From Wolbachia endosymbiont of Ctenocephalides felis wCfeT (GTDB taxonomy: Bacteria; Pseudomonadota; Alphaproteobacteria; Rickettsiales; Anaplasmataceae), in assembly GCF_012277295.1 (NCBI RefSeq), contig NZ_CP051156.1, positions 124,001-188,000 of the forward strand: a stretch of 64,000 nucleotides of DNA. Direction: 5' to 3'. How positions within the stretch are numbered: position 1 is the first letter of the stretch; the number at the start of each line of letters is the position of its first letter. A program made the position numbers and the translations under genes. Under the pieces are notes generated by a model. The model did not search any database, had not been told where the DNA came from, and worked only from the letters and a program-made list of their open reading frames with translations. Positions 47,261-56,612 of this stretch are shown one piece after another.

Positions 47261-48222
47261 ATGCTAAAAAGCGCTGAAACTGTATCTTTAATTGGAACTT
47301 CTCCTGATCTAAGCTTAACATCTACAACTTCAAGCGTTACAGGTGAAATACCAAAACGCGAACCTGTGACTATTAATAGTGAAGAAGAGTGGCGTAAATT
47401 CTTCACGGAACAAAGCAATCCTAATACTAACACTACTAATAAAAAAGAAACAAAACGTGAAGTTAGTAAGGATGATAATGGAGCAAATATATTTACTGCC
47501 CGTGGTGAGCATAAATATAACGGCAATGATATTGTAGGCAAAGTTGCTGAGGAAGTTAAAACAGAGATATCTCAAAGTATAGGTGAAAATACTGTAAAAT
47601 CTATAAGACTCAAAGAAGCAAAACTCCCCGGGAGAAATAACGTCGTTACACCATCAGTAAGAATCATGCTGGATGACAATAAAAAAGCATTCAATATGGC
47701 AACATGCTGAGTGGCGGTGCATGCAAAAAATACGATGTAAGGTCAGTCACATTTATGTTGTCTGATAAAGTAAGGGGGATACGTTGTGGAATTGATAAAG
47801 ATGGAACAAAAATTTATGAAGTAGCTAATGGCTCATACCAAATGGCTCTCACATGGTATGTTGGTGGACAAGAATGTAAAATTAAAATTAATATTCATGA
47901 TAATGGTTCTGTAGAGCGTATTGAGGGTCATGATATTACCGATGAGCAGTTAAAAGCAAACACTGTAAAAGTAGGAAAGCAATATGAAGCAAAGAATTTT
48001 TATGAAGCTTTAAAATCACAAGTGAAACAAGAAAAACCGCAACAAAGCTCTGAAATAGTAACACCATTAACAAATGTGACAAACGTTGATACACCCAGCA
48101 GCACCAGGCTCCTGCTCATACGGTGTCTTGATTTTAAAGAGCTTTTCTGGTGTCATTCAAGCACCCAATACTGTAATGACACCACTTTAACACAATGTAA
48201 TATAGTAGTGTTGATCTTTTAA
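47261..48222 (+). pseudogene. Hypothetical protein gene broken by a frameshift
   Basis: ATG 47261 follows a strong ggagg six bases upstream and encodes about 149 residues, Ser/Thr-rich at first and then KKETKREVSKDD. The frame stops at 47710, but another frame overlapping at 47704 continues with LSGGACKKYDVRSVTFMLSDKVRG and conserved-looking beta-rich sequence to about 48110. A further shift near 48105 would end the protein at APAHTVS; as read, the second frame runs into a palindrome. No family recognised. It could be one recently broken gene of about 290 residues or two overlapping genes; the first seems more likely. Confidence 0.6.
48149..48183. repeat. Palindrome, possible terminator or mobile palindromic repeat
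   Basis: ggtgtcatt and aatgacacc form a 9-base-pair stem around a 17-base loop. Half of a similar motif (gaaatgacacc) occurs at about 37113. It overlaps the end of the broken hypothetical gene and precedes lepB by about 125 bases. Confidence 0.6.
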
Positions 48223-48253
48223 AGTATAGTTTAGCTCAAATACTTATAATGAT

Positions 48254-48282
48254 TTACCATCTTTTAATTTATTTAGTATAAT
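48254..48282 (+). promoter_or_regulatory. Sigma-70 promoter for lepB
   Basis: TTACCA (48254-48259) and a perfect TATAAT (48277-48282) are 17 bases apart, about 26 bases before the lepB start. Confidence 0.6.
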
Positions 48283-48308
48283 AGGCTTAAGTTTATAAGA
48301 GAATAAAG

Positions 48309-49061
48309 TTGAAAAAATTGGCAAAGCCAAACAAAAATTGGATCGTAAGAACAGGAAGATCTTTATCTTCACTGTTCTTTCTATTGCTCATTGCACTCTC
48401 AATACGCAGTTTCTTATTTGAACCATTTCATATACCATCTGGTTCGATGAAAAGTACTCTACTTGAAGGTGATTACATTTTTGCCAACAAATATTCATAC
48501 GGTTACAGCAAGCACTCCTTGCCATTTTCTCCAAATATTTTCATTGGTAGAATTTTTTATACTCCACCAAAAAGCGGTGACATAATAGTTTTCAAGCCCA
48601 CAGGGAAAGACATTCGATTTGTAAAGCGAGTAATAGGTGTGCCAGGTGATAAGGTGCAGATGATAGATGGAGAATTATACCTAAACGATAAAAAGATAGA
48701 ACGAAAGCTGATTAAGAACTTCTTTGATCATGACTCAAATCGCAAGATACCTCAGTACATGGAAACGCTTTCAAACGATAAAAAACATGAAATTTTAATA
48801 GATAATACTCCTAATAAATTTTCATATGACACTCCAGTTTATCACGTACCTGAAGACCATTTTTTCGTTATGGGAGATAACAGAAACAACTCCTTAGATA
48901 GCAGATTTCCTGAAATTGGTTTTATACCAATGGAAAACATTATTGGGCGTGTGGGTATGGTTGGGTTATCATTCAAACTTGAAAAGGTTGATTGGCTACC
49001 ATTTAACTTTAGACTGCCCATTGCTTTAAGACTAGACAGAATACTGCACAAAGTTGTGTAA
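48309..49061 (+). CDS. lepB: Signal peptidase I
   Basis: It cleaves signal peptides of exported proteins. An N-terminal membrane helix (about 18-37) is followed by the catalytic Ser46 in IPSGSMKSTLLEGD and Lys106 in RFVKRVIGVPGD; a later box GDNRNNSLDSR is also present. It is 250 aa. The start appears to be TTG 48309 (LKKLAKPNK), with aagagaataaag before it; no ATG is suitably placed. It serves the Sec route together with secY and secA in this window. Confidence 0.95.
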   Translation: MKKLAKPNKNWIVRTGRSLSSLFFLLLIALSIRSFLFEPFHIPSGSMKSTLLEGDYIFANKYSYGYSKHSLPFSPNIFIGRIFYTPPKSGDIIVFKPTGKDIRFVKRVIGVPGDKVQMIDGELYLNDKKIERKLIKNFFDHDSNRKIPQYMETLSNDKKHEILIDNTPNKFSYDTPVYHVPEDHFFVMGDNRNNSLDSRFPEIGFIPMENIIGRVGMVGLSFKLEKVDWLPFNFRLPIALRLDRILHKVV

Positions 49062-49108
49062 AGAAAAGAAAAAAGCTGCTATAACTTCAGAAAAATATCA
49101 CAGATGAA

Positions 49109-49750
49109 ATGAAGGTCTTATTAGCATTCCTAATGCAAATCGTGTTCAGTTTGTCATTGTTTGCAGCCGATCCTATTTTACTAAACTGCATCGAAACTCC
49201 AGAGATACAAGATCTTGATGCAAGGCCAAAAACTTTTAATCCATCAAATAATTTAAGAAGAAAATCCGGCTCTCCAGAAAGTGCTGCAGGAGAACTAATA
49301 CACATAGTAGGCAGAATTACTGATGTAAATTGTTTACCCATACAACACGCAGTAGTTTCCATATGGCATGCAAATTCACGTGGTTTCAATCATCATGATG
49401 AAAATATTGGTAAAAATAAGTTTGATCCCAACTTTACTGGATCCGGGAGATTTGTAGTGAATAATCTTGGCTATTACAATTTTATAACAATAGCACCTGG
49501 CAGAAGTCATGATAGAGCGCCACATATTAATTTTTTAGTACAGCACCCAGATTTTCCAGAATTTACGACACAAATGTTTTTTTCTGATCATAATTGCAAA
49601 AATTGCACTGACCCTGCTCTTACAAATCTTATTGAAAGTGGATTTGCAAGCCTACTCATAGTGCCCTTTACTTATAATGATCAAGCTATAAAAACTTATA
49701 CGTTTAATATTACCTTAGGTGGATATAATAAATTTTCTGGTAAGAAATAA
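49109..49750 (+). CDS. Secreted intradiol dioxygenase-like protein, iron ligands mostly missing
   Basis: A signal peptide covers about residues 1-20. The rest has the intradiol ring-cleavage dioxygenase pattern: GRITDVNCLPIQHAVVSIWHAN, FDPNFTGSGRF, GYYNFITIAPG and RAPHINFLV. In protocatechuate 3,4-dioxygenase the Fe(III) ligands are two Tyr and two His. By eye the first Tyr (G-x-Y after WxAN) is Asn here, the Tyr after PG is Ser, and the second His of HIH is Asn; only one His remains. Two Cys pairs near the end (CKNC) may form a disulphide. It may bind something without oxygenase chemistry. It is 213 aa. Confidence 0.82.
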   Translation: MKVLLAFLMQIVFSLSLFAADPILLNCIETPEIQDLDARPKTFNPSNNLRRKSGSPESAAGELIHIVGRITDVNCLPIQHAVVSIWHANSRGFNHHDENIGKNKFDPNFTGSGRFVVNNLGYYNFITIAPGRSHDRAPHINFLVQHPDFPEFTTQMFFSDHNCKNCTDPALTNLIESGFASLLIVPFTYNDQAIKTYTFNITLGGYNKFSGKK

Positions 49751-49813
49751 GACTTGCATTTTTCTGGCCAATTTGGTAAACATTACCCTAAATAAAATAC
49801 GGAGCTATAAATA

Positions 49814-51277
49814 ATGAAGGTAATAATTTCTAAAATTTCATCAGATTTTAAAACAATTGTCACAGGCCTCTTTGAAGACGACAAATCTATAAGTGATTAT
49901 GGAATTTTGCAAGGAAAGCAAGTTATAGACAACATAAAGCAATTCAGTAATTTCAATGGAAGCTTCGGTGAGTTTTTCTCTATCACTTCGCCAGAAGGAA
50001 AAAATATTATCGTCGTTGGACTGGGCAAAAAAGACGAGTGGAATGAAAATAAGGAATTAAATATTGGTGGTAAAATATATTGTGAGCTTAGCAGACTCAA
50101 AATCAAGAAAGCAGCAATTTTAATAGAGGGCAACTCAGCAAATATTGCATATGGCGCATTTTTACGTAGCTTTAAGTTTGATAAATATAAAACCAAAAAA
50201 GATGAAAAAATTGTAGAAGTAGAGGAAATCGCAGTACTGGCAAAGGATGAACAGTTGAGTGATGCAGAAAAATTATTTGAATGTTTAAGACAGGAAGGAG
50301 AGGGTATATTTTTTGCACGCTCCTTAATAACAGAACCACCTAATGTTTTGTACCCAGAATCTTATGCTGATCGCATTAAAGATGAACTAGCCAAGTTAGG
50401 ATTGGAAATTGAAGTGCTAGATAAAAAGCAGATGGAAAAGGAAAACATGGGAGCACTGCTTGGAGTTGCCCAAGGTAGTAGTAAAGAGCCAAAACTAGTG
50501 ATCATAAAGTGGGATGGCACAGAGAAAAAAGAGAAGCCGATTGCTTTTGTTGGTAAGGGTATAACGTTTGATACTGGCGGAATATCGCTCAAGCCTTCTC
50601 GCGGTATGGAGTCGATGAAGTATGATATGGCAGGTTCTGCTGCTGTAGTTGGTGTAATGCATGCTCTTGCAGGAAGAAAAGCAAAAGTGAACGCTATAGG
50701 TGTGGTTGCACTTGCAGAAAATGCAGTAGATGGAAATGCGCAAAGGCCAAGTGATGTAGTCACTTCAATGTCCGGACAGACAATAGAGGTATTAAACACT
50801 GATGCAGAAGGCAGATTAATACTCGCAGATGCTTTATGGTATACGCAAGATAGATTTTCGCCAAAATTCATAATAGACCTTGCCACTTTAACTGGTGCCA
50901 TCGTTGTTGCACTTGGTAATAATGAATATGCTGGTCTTTTTTCAAACAATGATGAATTGGCAAACAATTTAATTGACGCAGGAATTGAAGTAAATGAAAA
51001 ATTATGGCGTTTTCCTATGAATGAGGCTTATGATAAAATTATAGATTCGCCAATTGCTGATGTGCAAAATATTGCTCCTGCAGGCTCAGGTGGCGATAGC
51101 ATAACGGCTGCACAATTTTTGCAGCGTTTTGTAAACAATGTTTGTTGGGCACATTTGGACATTGCTGGTTCCGCATGGCATGAAAAAGGCACTGACATTT
51201 CTCCAAAAGGAGCAGTAGGCTTTGGTATCAGACTGCTAAATAAGTTAGTTGAAAAATATTATGAGGTGAATAGCTAA
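49814..51277 (+). CDS. pepA: Leucyl aminopeptidase
   Basis: A cytosolic M17 dizinc/manganese aminopeptidase. The C-terminal catalytic domain has VGKGITFDTGGISLKPS with metal-binding Lys and Asp, the signature NTDAEGRLILADAL, and GGDSITAAQFLQRFV. It is 487 aa, normal. It lies 63 bases after the dioxygenase-like gene and 78 before gatA, all on one strand. Confidence 0.97.
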   Translation: MKVIISKISSDFKTIVTGLFEDDKSISDYGILQGKQVIDNIKQFSNFNGSFGEFFSITSPEGKNIIVVGLGKKDEWNENKELNIGGKIYCELSRLKIKKAAILIEGNSANIAYGAFLRSFKFDKYKTKKDEKIVEVEEIAVLAKDEQLSDAEKLFECLRQEGEGIFFARSLITEPPNVLYPESYADRIKDELAKLGLEIEVLDKKQMEKENMGALLGVAQGSSKEPKLVIIKWDGTEKKEKPIAFVGKGITFDTGGISLKPSRGMESMKYDMAGSAAVVGVMHALAGRKAKVNAIGVVALAENAVDGNAQRPSDVVTSMSGQTIEVLNTDAEGRLILADALWYTQDRFSPKFIIDLATLTGAIVVALGNNEYAGLFSNNDELANNLIDAGIEVNEKLWRFPMNEAYDKIIDSPIADVQNIAPAGSGGDSITAAQFLQRFVNNVCWAHLDIAGSAWHEKGTDISPKGAVGFGIRLLNKLVEKYYEVNS

Positions 51278-51355
51278 AGCTTTCATTACAGATAAATGTA
51301 TAGATCTTTTACTGTACTTCCGTTATAATAAGTGTCTTGCCAAAATTGAGTATTA

Positions 51356-52819
51356 ATGAACGAATTAAGAAAGTTAAGTATTACACAAATGCATGATGGA
51401 CTCAAAAAAAAGAGTTTTTCTGCAGTTGAATTAGTGAAAGCACATATTGATGCAGTTGAAAGTGAAAAATTAAATGCATTTATAACAAAAACTCCAGAGG
51501 TAGCAATAAAAGCTGCAAAAGTTGCAGATGAGTGTTTTTCAAAACAAACAGATAGAATCTCGCCACTCATGGGCATACCAGTTGGTGTTAAAGATTTATT
51601 TTGCACAAAAGGAATAAAGACAACTGCGTGTTCAAGAATGCTGGAAAATTTTGTTCCAACTTATGAATCCACAGTTTATGATTTGCTCCTAAAGAGTGGA
51701 GCAGCAATGCTCGGCAAGCTTAATATGGACGAGTTTGCTATGGGCTCTGCAAATACAAATAGTTATTTTGGCCCTGTTGAAAATGTTTGGACGCGTAAAA
51801 GCGATGGAGAAAAAGTTGTCCCTGGCGGTTCATCCGGCGGTTCTGCAGCATCAGTTGCTGGATTTTTGTGTGCAGGAGCACTTGGAAGTGACACTGGTGG
51901 ATCTGTGCGTCAACCGGCAGCTTATTGTGGAGTGGTAGGAGTCAAACCAACTTATGGCAGGTGTTCACGCTATGGCATGATTGCATTTGCAAGTTCTCTT
52001 GATCAAGCGGGAGTTATTACACGTTCTGTTTCTGATTCAGCGCTAATTCTGGAAGCAATTTGTGGTTATGACAAAAAAGACTCAACATCCAGTGAAAGAC
52101 CTGTACCTAAATTTTCTAATCTGATAAATGGTGATATTAAAGGCAAGCGTATTGGTATACCAAAAGAATACAGGATGGATGGCACTTCAGATGAAATCGT
52201 TCATCATTGGGAAAAAGTTACTTCCTATTTAAAAGAAAATGGAGCAGAAATTGTAGATATTACTCTGCCACACACTAAATATGCCATACCTGTTTATTAC
52301 CTAATTTGCTCTGCTGAAACTTCGTCTAATCTTGCTCGTTATGATGGTGTACGTTATGGATTTAGAGTTGATGCTGATACTCTTGAGGAAATGTATTCAC
52401 TGACAAGAGCAGAAGGTTTTGGAAGAGAAGTAAAGAGAAGAATTTTAATTGGCGCATATGCACTTTCTTCAGGCCATTACAATGAATACTATGAAAAAGC
52501 GCAATGTATTAGAGCGCTAATCAGGAATGATTTCGTAAAAGCATTCGAAAAAATAGATTATATACTTGTACCATCTGCTCCAACGGAAGCTTTTGGCTTG
52601 AACGAAAAACCAGATCCACTGATGATGTGCATTAATGATGTATTTACCGTACCAGCAAGTCTAGCAGGACTGCCTGCAATGTCCGTTCCTGTTGGACTTT
52701 CAAACGAAGGACTACCTCTTGCACTACAAGTTATTGGTAACTACTACGATGAGGCTGGAATATTAAATGTAGCAAGTGTGATAGAGCAGAACTGCGGTAG
52801 GGTAGTTGAGTCGCGATAG
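51356..52819 (+). CDS. gatA: Aspartyl/glutamyl-tRNA amidotransferase subunit A
   Basis: It liberates ammonia from glutamine for converting Glu-tRNA(Gln) or Asp-tRNA(Asn). The amidase signature GGSSGGSAASVAGFLCAGALG with the Ser-cisSer pair and the catalytic Lys in GVKDLFCTKG (near residue 78) are present. It is 487 aa. gatB and gatC are not adjacent. Confidence 0.97.
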   Translation: MNELRKLSITQMHDGLKKKSFSAVELVKAHIDAVESEKLNAFITKTPEVAIKAAKVADECFSKQTDRISPLMGIPVGVKDLFCTKGIKTTACSRMLENFVPTYESTVYDLLLKSGAAMLGKLNMDEFAMGSANTNSYFGPVENVWTRKSDGEKVVPGGSSGGSAASVAGFLCAGALGSDTGGSVRQPAAYCGVVGVKPTYGRCSRYGMIAFASSLDQAGVITRSVSDSALILEAICGYDKKDSTSSERPVPKFSNLINGDIKGKRIGIPKEYRMDGTSDEIVHHWEKVTSYLKENGAEIVDITLPHTKYAIPVYYLICSAETSSNLARYDGVRYGFRVDADTLEEMYSLTRAEGFGREVKRRILIGAYALSSGHYNEYYEKAQCIRALIRNDFVKAFEKIDYILVPSAPTEAFGLNEKPDPLMMCINDVFTVPASLAGLPAMSVPVGLSNEGLPLALQVIGNYYDEAGILNVASVIEQNCGRVVESR

Positions 52820-52906
52820 ATTATAAGCTTGTATTTTCCTCAACTTATATTTATAATTAAGCTAAATTTACTAATAAACTATCAAATAATGCTAAGACTT
52901 TTATTT

Positions 52907-54367
52907 GTATCCATTCAGCCGGGCGGTAAAATAAAGAGTAGACAAGGAATGCTAAAAAGGTAAACTAGAGTGGCTATGAGGTAATATGGTTGATCTTTTA
53001 GAATTTTGCGAAAGTTTAAGCAGACTATAGAAAAGTTAGAAACAAAAATAGAAGAGCTTAAAGCAGAAAATAAAGCGCTAAGGATCGAAAACGCTGAGTT
53101 AAAAGAAAGGCTTGGCTTAAGTTCAAAAAATTCATCTATACCAAGCTCCAAAGAATTATATAAGATGAGGGAAAATAAGCCAAAAAGTGACAGGAAAGTA
53201 GGAGCACAGGTTGGACATAAAGGCAGTTACCGCCCTAAAATGGAGGCAGATGAGATGGTAAAAATAGAACTGCCCAATACGTGTGAGTGCAGAGGAGAAA
53301 TTGCGGTATCAAAAGATCCGTATACTCATCAAAAGGTCGATTTGCCGGAAATCAAGCCGTATGTAGTTGAATATCAACTAGAGCATGGACGTTGCAAAAG
53401 ATGTGGAAAAAGAAAAAGTAGCAAGCTACAAGAAGGAGTAACTGCGGACACATTTGGTCCAAGAGTTAAGTCAGTAATTGCAGCATTAAGTGGATTTTAC
53501 AAGAATTCGAAAAAAGAAGTGGCAAATATTATAAAGGACATTTTCAACCTGGATATCAGCGTCGGTAGTGTATCAAATAGCGAGGCTAGAGTGGCAGAAA
53601 AATGCCAAGAAGCATATGAGCAAATTGAGGAAGAGGTAAGCAAGAGCAAAATTTTACATATCGATGAAACTAGCCATTACAACAAAGGTAAACAGGGCTG
53701 GTGCTGGATGTTTGCGAGCAAAATAGGAAGTGTGATCAAATTGACAGAGTCAAGAGGGATGAAAGTCCTGGAAAATAGTAAATTTGGAAAGAATAACAAC
53801 CTAGTAGTGACCGACAGATATGCAGCTTACAACTACTTTTCCAGCAAGAAAAGGCAGGTCTGTTGGGCACATTTAGCAAGAGATTTTGAAAGGTTGTCTC
53901 ATAGTTGGAATAGCGAAGTGAAAGTTTTGGGGTATTATTTAAGGAATGTTGCTACTGAATTATTTGCATTGAAAAAAGCTCTGTTAAAGGATGAAATAGA
54001 CACATTAAGGTTCATAAGAAGAGCAAGAAAATTACGCAAGCGAACGAGATATTACTTAAAGAATATATCAAATTTACCCGAGGCAATTGGAGCGTCTCGA
54101 GTAGCAAAAAATATCATGAAATCGGATCTGATGATGTGGAAATTTTTGGACGATCCAGAAAATATTCCACTGACAAACAACTATGCTGAGCGACAGATTC
54201 GGCATTACGTTGTTTACCGAAAAGTTTCATATTTTACACAATCGAAACGGGGAAATATGTTTCTTGAGAGGATAATTTCATTGTACTTGACTTGGAGGCA
54301 AAAGAAGTTAAATCCTTTTCAAAACCTACTGGCTATTGCTTCTTAAGCCATACACCTGAATGGATAC
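52907..54367 (+). mobile_element. Intact IS66-family element (1461 bp)
   Basis: Same length and ends as the other copies. The flanks (cttttattt left, tctagcgca right) differ, so there is no target duplication: one side has been deleted or exchanged after insertion. Its right end truncates an ankyrin gene. Confidence 0.95.
53006..54346 (+). CDS. IS66-family transposase (446 aa)
   Basis: Full-length with catalytic Asp220, Asp270 and Glu395. It shares Gly96Arg next to the zinc motif with the copy at 38118 and has the Arg396 variant; otherwise nearly identical to the other copies. Start at TTG as elsewhere. Confidence 0.92.
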   Translation: MRKFKQTIEKLETKIEELKAENKALRIENAELKERLGLSSKNSSIPSSKELYKMRENKPKSDRKVGAQVGHKGSYRPKMEADEMVKIELPNTCECRGEIAVSKDPYTHQKVDLPEIKPYVVEYQLEHGRCKRCGKRKSSKLQEGVTADTFGPRVKSVIAALSGFYKNSKKEVANIIKDIFNLDISVGSVSNSEARVAEKCQEAYEQIEEEVSKSKILHIDETSHYNKGKQGWCWMFASKIGSVIKLTESRGMKVLENSKFGKNNNLVVTDRYAAYNYFSSKKRQVCWAHLARDFERLSHSWNSEVKVLGYYLRNVATELFALKKALLKDEIDTLRFIRRARKLRKRTRYYLKNISNLPEAIGASRVAKNIMKSDLMMWKFLDDPENIPLTNNYAERQIRHYVVYRKVSYFTQSKRGNMFLERIISLYLTWRQKKLNPFQNLLAIAS

Positions 54368-55155
54368 TCTAGCGCAGCAAAAATGGAAGAAGAAGGTCTG
54401 GATGCACCACTTGCTACAACATATTCTACCCCCATATCAATTTCTGATACAGTCCTGTCATAATAACGATAAGCAAGGTATTCAGCTGTTTTATTTCTTT
54501 TATTTTTAATGTCAACATCAGCACCATTACGGTATAGCAGCTTTATTACATCTGTACATCTGGATGCAATAGCCAAATGCATAGGAGTGTTACCCTCTTT
54601 ATCTTGACCATTAATTTCTGCACCATATTTTATGAGAAGATCCACCATTGATACACTATCTCTTACAGCAGCAAAGTGTAATGGTTTATAGCCTTTTATG
54701 TTGAATCTCTTGCCATCAATATATGCATTTGGGTTAATGCCGTGTTTCAGTAGAATTTCTGCTTTTTCCGTACTATCGTAATATATAGCCAAACCCAAAA
54801 GGCTATAGCTATCATGCCCAAACGTACCACTAATATTAGCACCCTTGCTAGCCAGCAGTTCCACCATTTCTTTAGAGCCATCCCTAATTGCATAATATAT
54901 AGGCGGTTTATAACGATAACCCTGTAAGTTAATGTTAGCACCATTCTCAATTAAAACTCTTGCTATCTCTACGTTTTCACCTTTGACTGCGTATACTAAA
55001 GGTGATCCCAGATCTCCATCTTTAACATCAATAACCCTGGAAAGAACACCTTGACTTTTTGCCTTTTCAATGCAGTCTTTAACCTCCTGAAGATCATTCC
55101 TTAGTACTGCGTCGCGTAGCTCCCACCATTTTATAGTTTCTCTAGTTTCTACCAT
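54343..55155 (-). CDS. Ankyrin-repeat protein, C-terminus truncated by IS66
   Basis: ATG 55155 follows ggaggctttt. The 270-residue product has about six ankyrin repeats (SPLVYAVKGENVEIARVLIENGANINLQ, PPIYYAIRDGSKEMVELLASKGANI and so on), then a short KTAEYLAYRYYDRTVSEIDMG. The last residues YPFRCMA come from the IS66 end at 54343-54367. The paralogue upstream (55326-56512) has a further C-terminal domain with a hydrophobic segment, so this copy has lost its likely membrane-binding part. Ankyrin proteins of Wolbachia are often considered host-directed; this copy may be inactive. Confidence 0.85.
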   Translation of the reverse strand: MVETRETIKWWELRDAVLRNDLQEVKDCIEKAKSQGVLSRVIDVKDGDLGSPLVYAVKGENVEIARVLIENGANINLQGYRYKPPIYYAIRDGSKEMVELLASKGANISGTFGHDSYSLLGLAIYYDSTEKAEILLKHGINPNAYIDGKRFNIKGYKPLHFAAVRDSVSMVDLLIKYGAEINGQDKEGNTPMHLAIASRCTDVIKLLYRNGADVDIKNKRNKTAEYLAYRYYDRTVSEIDMGVEYVVASGASRPSSSIFAALEYPFRCMA

Positions 55156-55182
55156 AAAAGCCTCCATTATAGTAATCACCCG

Positions 55183-55188
55183 ATTATA
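55183..55188 (-). promoter_or_regulatory. -10-like TATAAT of the truncated ankyrin gene
   Basis: A perfect TATAAT in the context tatggtataatcg lies 28 bases before the start. The paralogue has tatggtaaaatcg at the matching place (one base changed), showing that the promoter region was duplicated with the gene. No clear -35 box. Confidence 0.4.
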
Positions 55189-55206
55189 CCATAATACATT
55201 AATACA

Positions 55207-55275
55207 TACTAGTAAATTTTATGCAAAACATATGCGATTTACAGACTTTTAATACTTTGAAGATGAAAAGCAAGA
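55207..55275 (-). repeat. Duplicated copy of the hemA 3' tail and ank leader
   Basis: The sequence from agtaaattttatgcaaaac to ttttaatactttgaagatg resembles 56572-56635, where the same bases form the ankyrin leader and the last codons of hemA. It marks the boundary of a tandem duplication that included the end of hemA plus the ankyrin gene. Confidence 0.75.
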
Positions 55276-55325
55276 AAATCCTGTGCTTAAGCTGATTGGG
55301 ATTTTCCTCACTTTTCCATTCTTTG

Positions 55326-56512
55326 CTAATTCATAGTTACGGTATTATTTCTAGCTACTTTAGATATTGTTGTACTACTTAATGAGCTTTTAGGGCCAAA
55401 CTTATCAATTGCTGCCTTGAATGTCCTCTCTATAGCATCAAGTTTTCTTTCTTGGATTTCTTTTTTAGTTAGAGGCAAGTTGTCTACTTGCCTTGAGTAT
55501 TTTACTCCTGTAAAATATCCCACTACTAAGCTAGCAAATTGAACCATTCCGTTAAAGTTATCCTGTAGAGCACTGAACGTGCTTTCGCTTAAAGTAGTAA
55601 ACTGCCGATTGAAAGGCAAAGCAGGAGTGTTTCGAAATAAGCTATTGAGTGCAGAAAAAGTTGAAGTTTTAACTGTACTTAAGATAGAAGAAGATCTAAA
55701 TGAACAATTTGGTACAGCTTTTGTCTGTACAGAATGATCTGAACTAACATCTGCCCCTTCTGCAGCAATTTCCTTTACGGTTTTGCCATGATAGTAATCA
55801 TGAGCAAGGTCTGCAGCTGTTTCCCCTTTGTTATTTTTAATATTATCAACATCGGCACCATTCTGGTATAGCAGTTTTATTATATCTGTATATTCGTATG
55901 TAACAGCATCATGTAGAGGAGTGTCACCCCATTCATTTTGAGCATTAACTTCTGCACCATATTTTATAAGAAGGTCCACCATCTGTGGATTCTTTTTTGC
56001 AACAGCAAAGTGTAATAATGTATCGTCTTTTCTGTTGTTATAAAAAATAATTTTTGAATTTGCAATAATCTTTGCATTTTGACTAGTACGGTGCTTAAGC
56101 AACACTTTTGCTTTTTCCGTATTACCGTCATTTACAGCCCACCCCAAAAGACTATAGTTATTATAACCATTTGTAAACTTACCAGTAATCTTTAGCACCA
56201 TTGCTAACTAGCAGCTCTAACATTTCTTTAGAACCATTTCTAACTGCATAATATATAGGTGGATGGCGAAGATAATCCTTGAATATTAATGTCAGCACCA
56301 TTTTCAATTAAAAATCTCGCTATTTCCAAATTTTCATTTTTAACAGCCCTTTCTAGAGGTGATTTATCATTTCTATCTTTAAAATTAATAATTCTAATAA
56401 CCCCCTTACTTTTTGCTTTTATAATGCATTCTTTAACCTCTTGAAGGTTATTTTCTTTTATTGCGTTATATAGCTTATTGCTTAATTGCATAGTTTCTCT
56501 AGTCTCTACCAT
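55326..56512 (-). pseudogene. Ankyrin-repeat protein gene with two frameshifts
   Basis: ATG 56512 (MVETRETMQLSNKL) after gaggtg starts a close paralogue of the truncated gene downstream. The frame shifts near 56270 (normal sequence continues RHPPIYYAVRNGSKEMLELLVSNGA in another frame) and again near 56195, after which a long frame (from 56201) encodes three more ankyrin repeats and a C-terminal domain of about 150 residues with a hydrophobic patch MVQFASLVVGYFTG and the polar end SSLSSTTISKVARNNTV. The two halves can only be joined by two corrections, so it is most likely a pseudogene. Confidence 0.85.
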
Positions 56513-56612
56513 AACAACACCTCTATTATAGTTATTACATAATTCGATTTTACCATAACATGCCAACATATGCTAGTAAATTTTATGGAAAGTCGATGCG
56601 GTTTATAGAATT

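Noticed and set aside
54343..56512. Three separate ankyrin genes
   Set aside because: The two upstream frames are halves of one gene that align with the downstream paralogue across two frameshifts.
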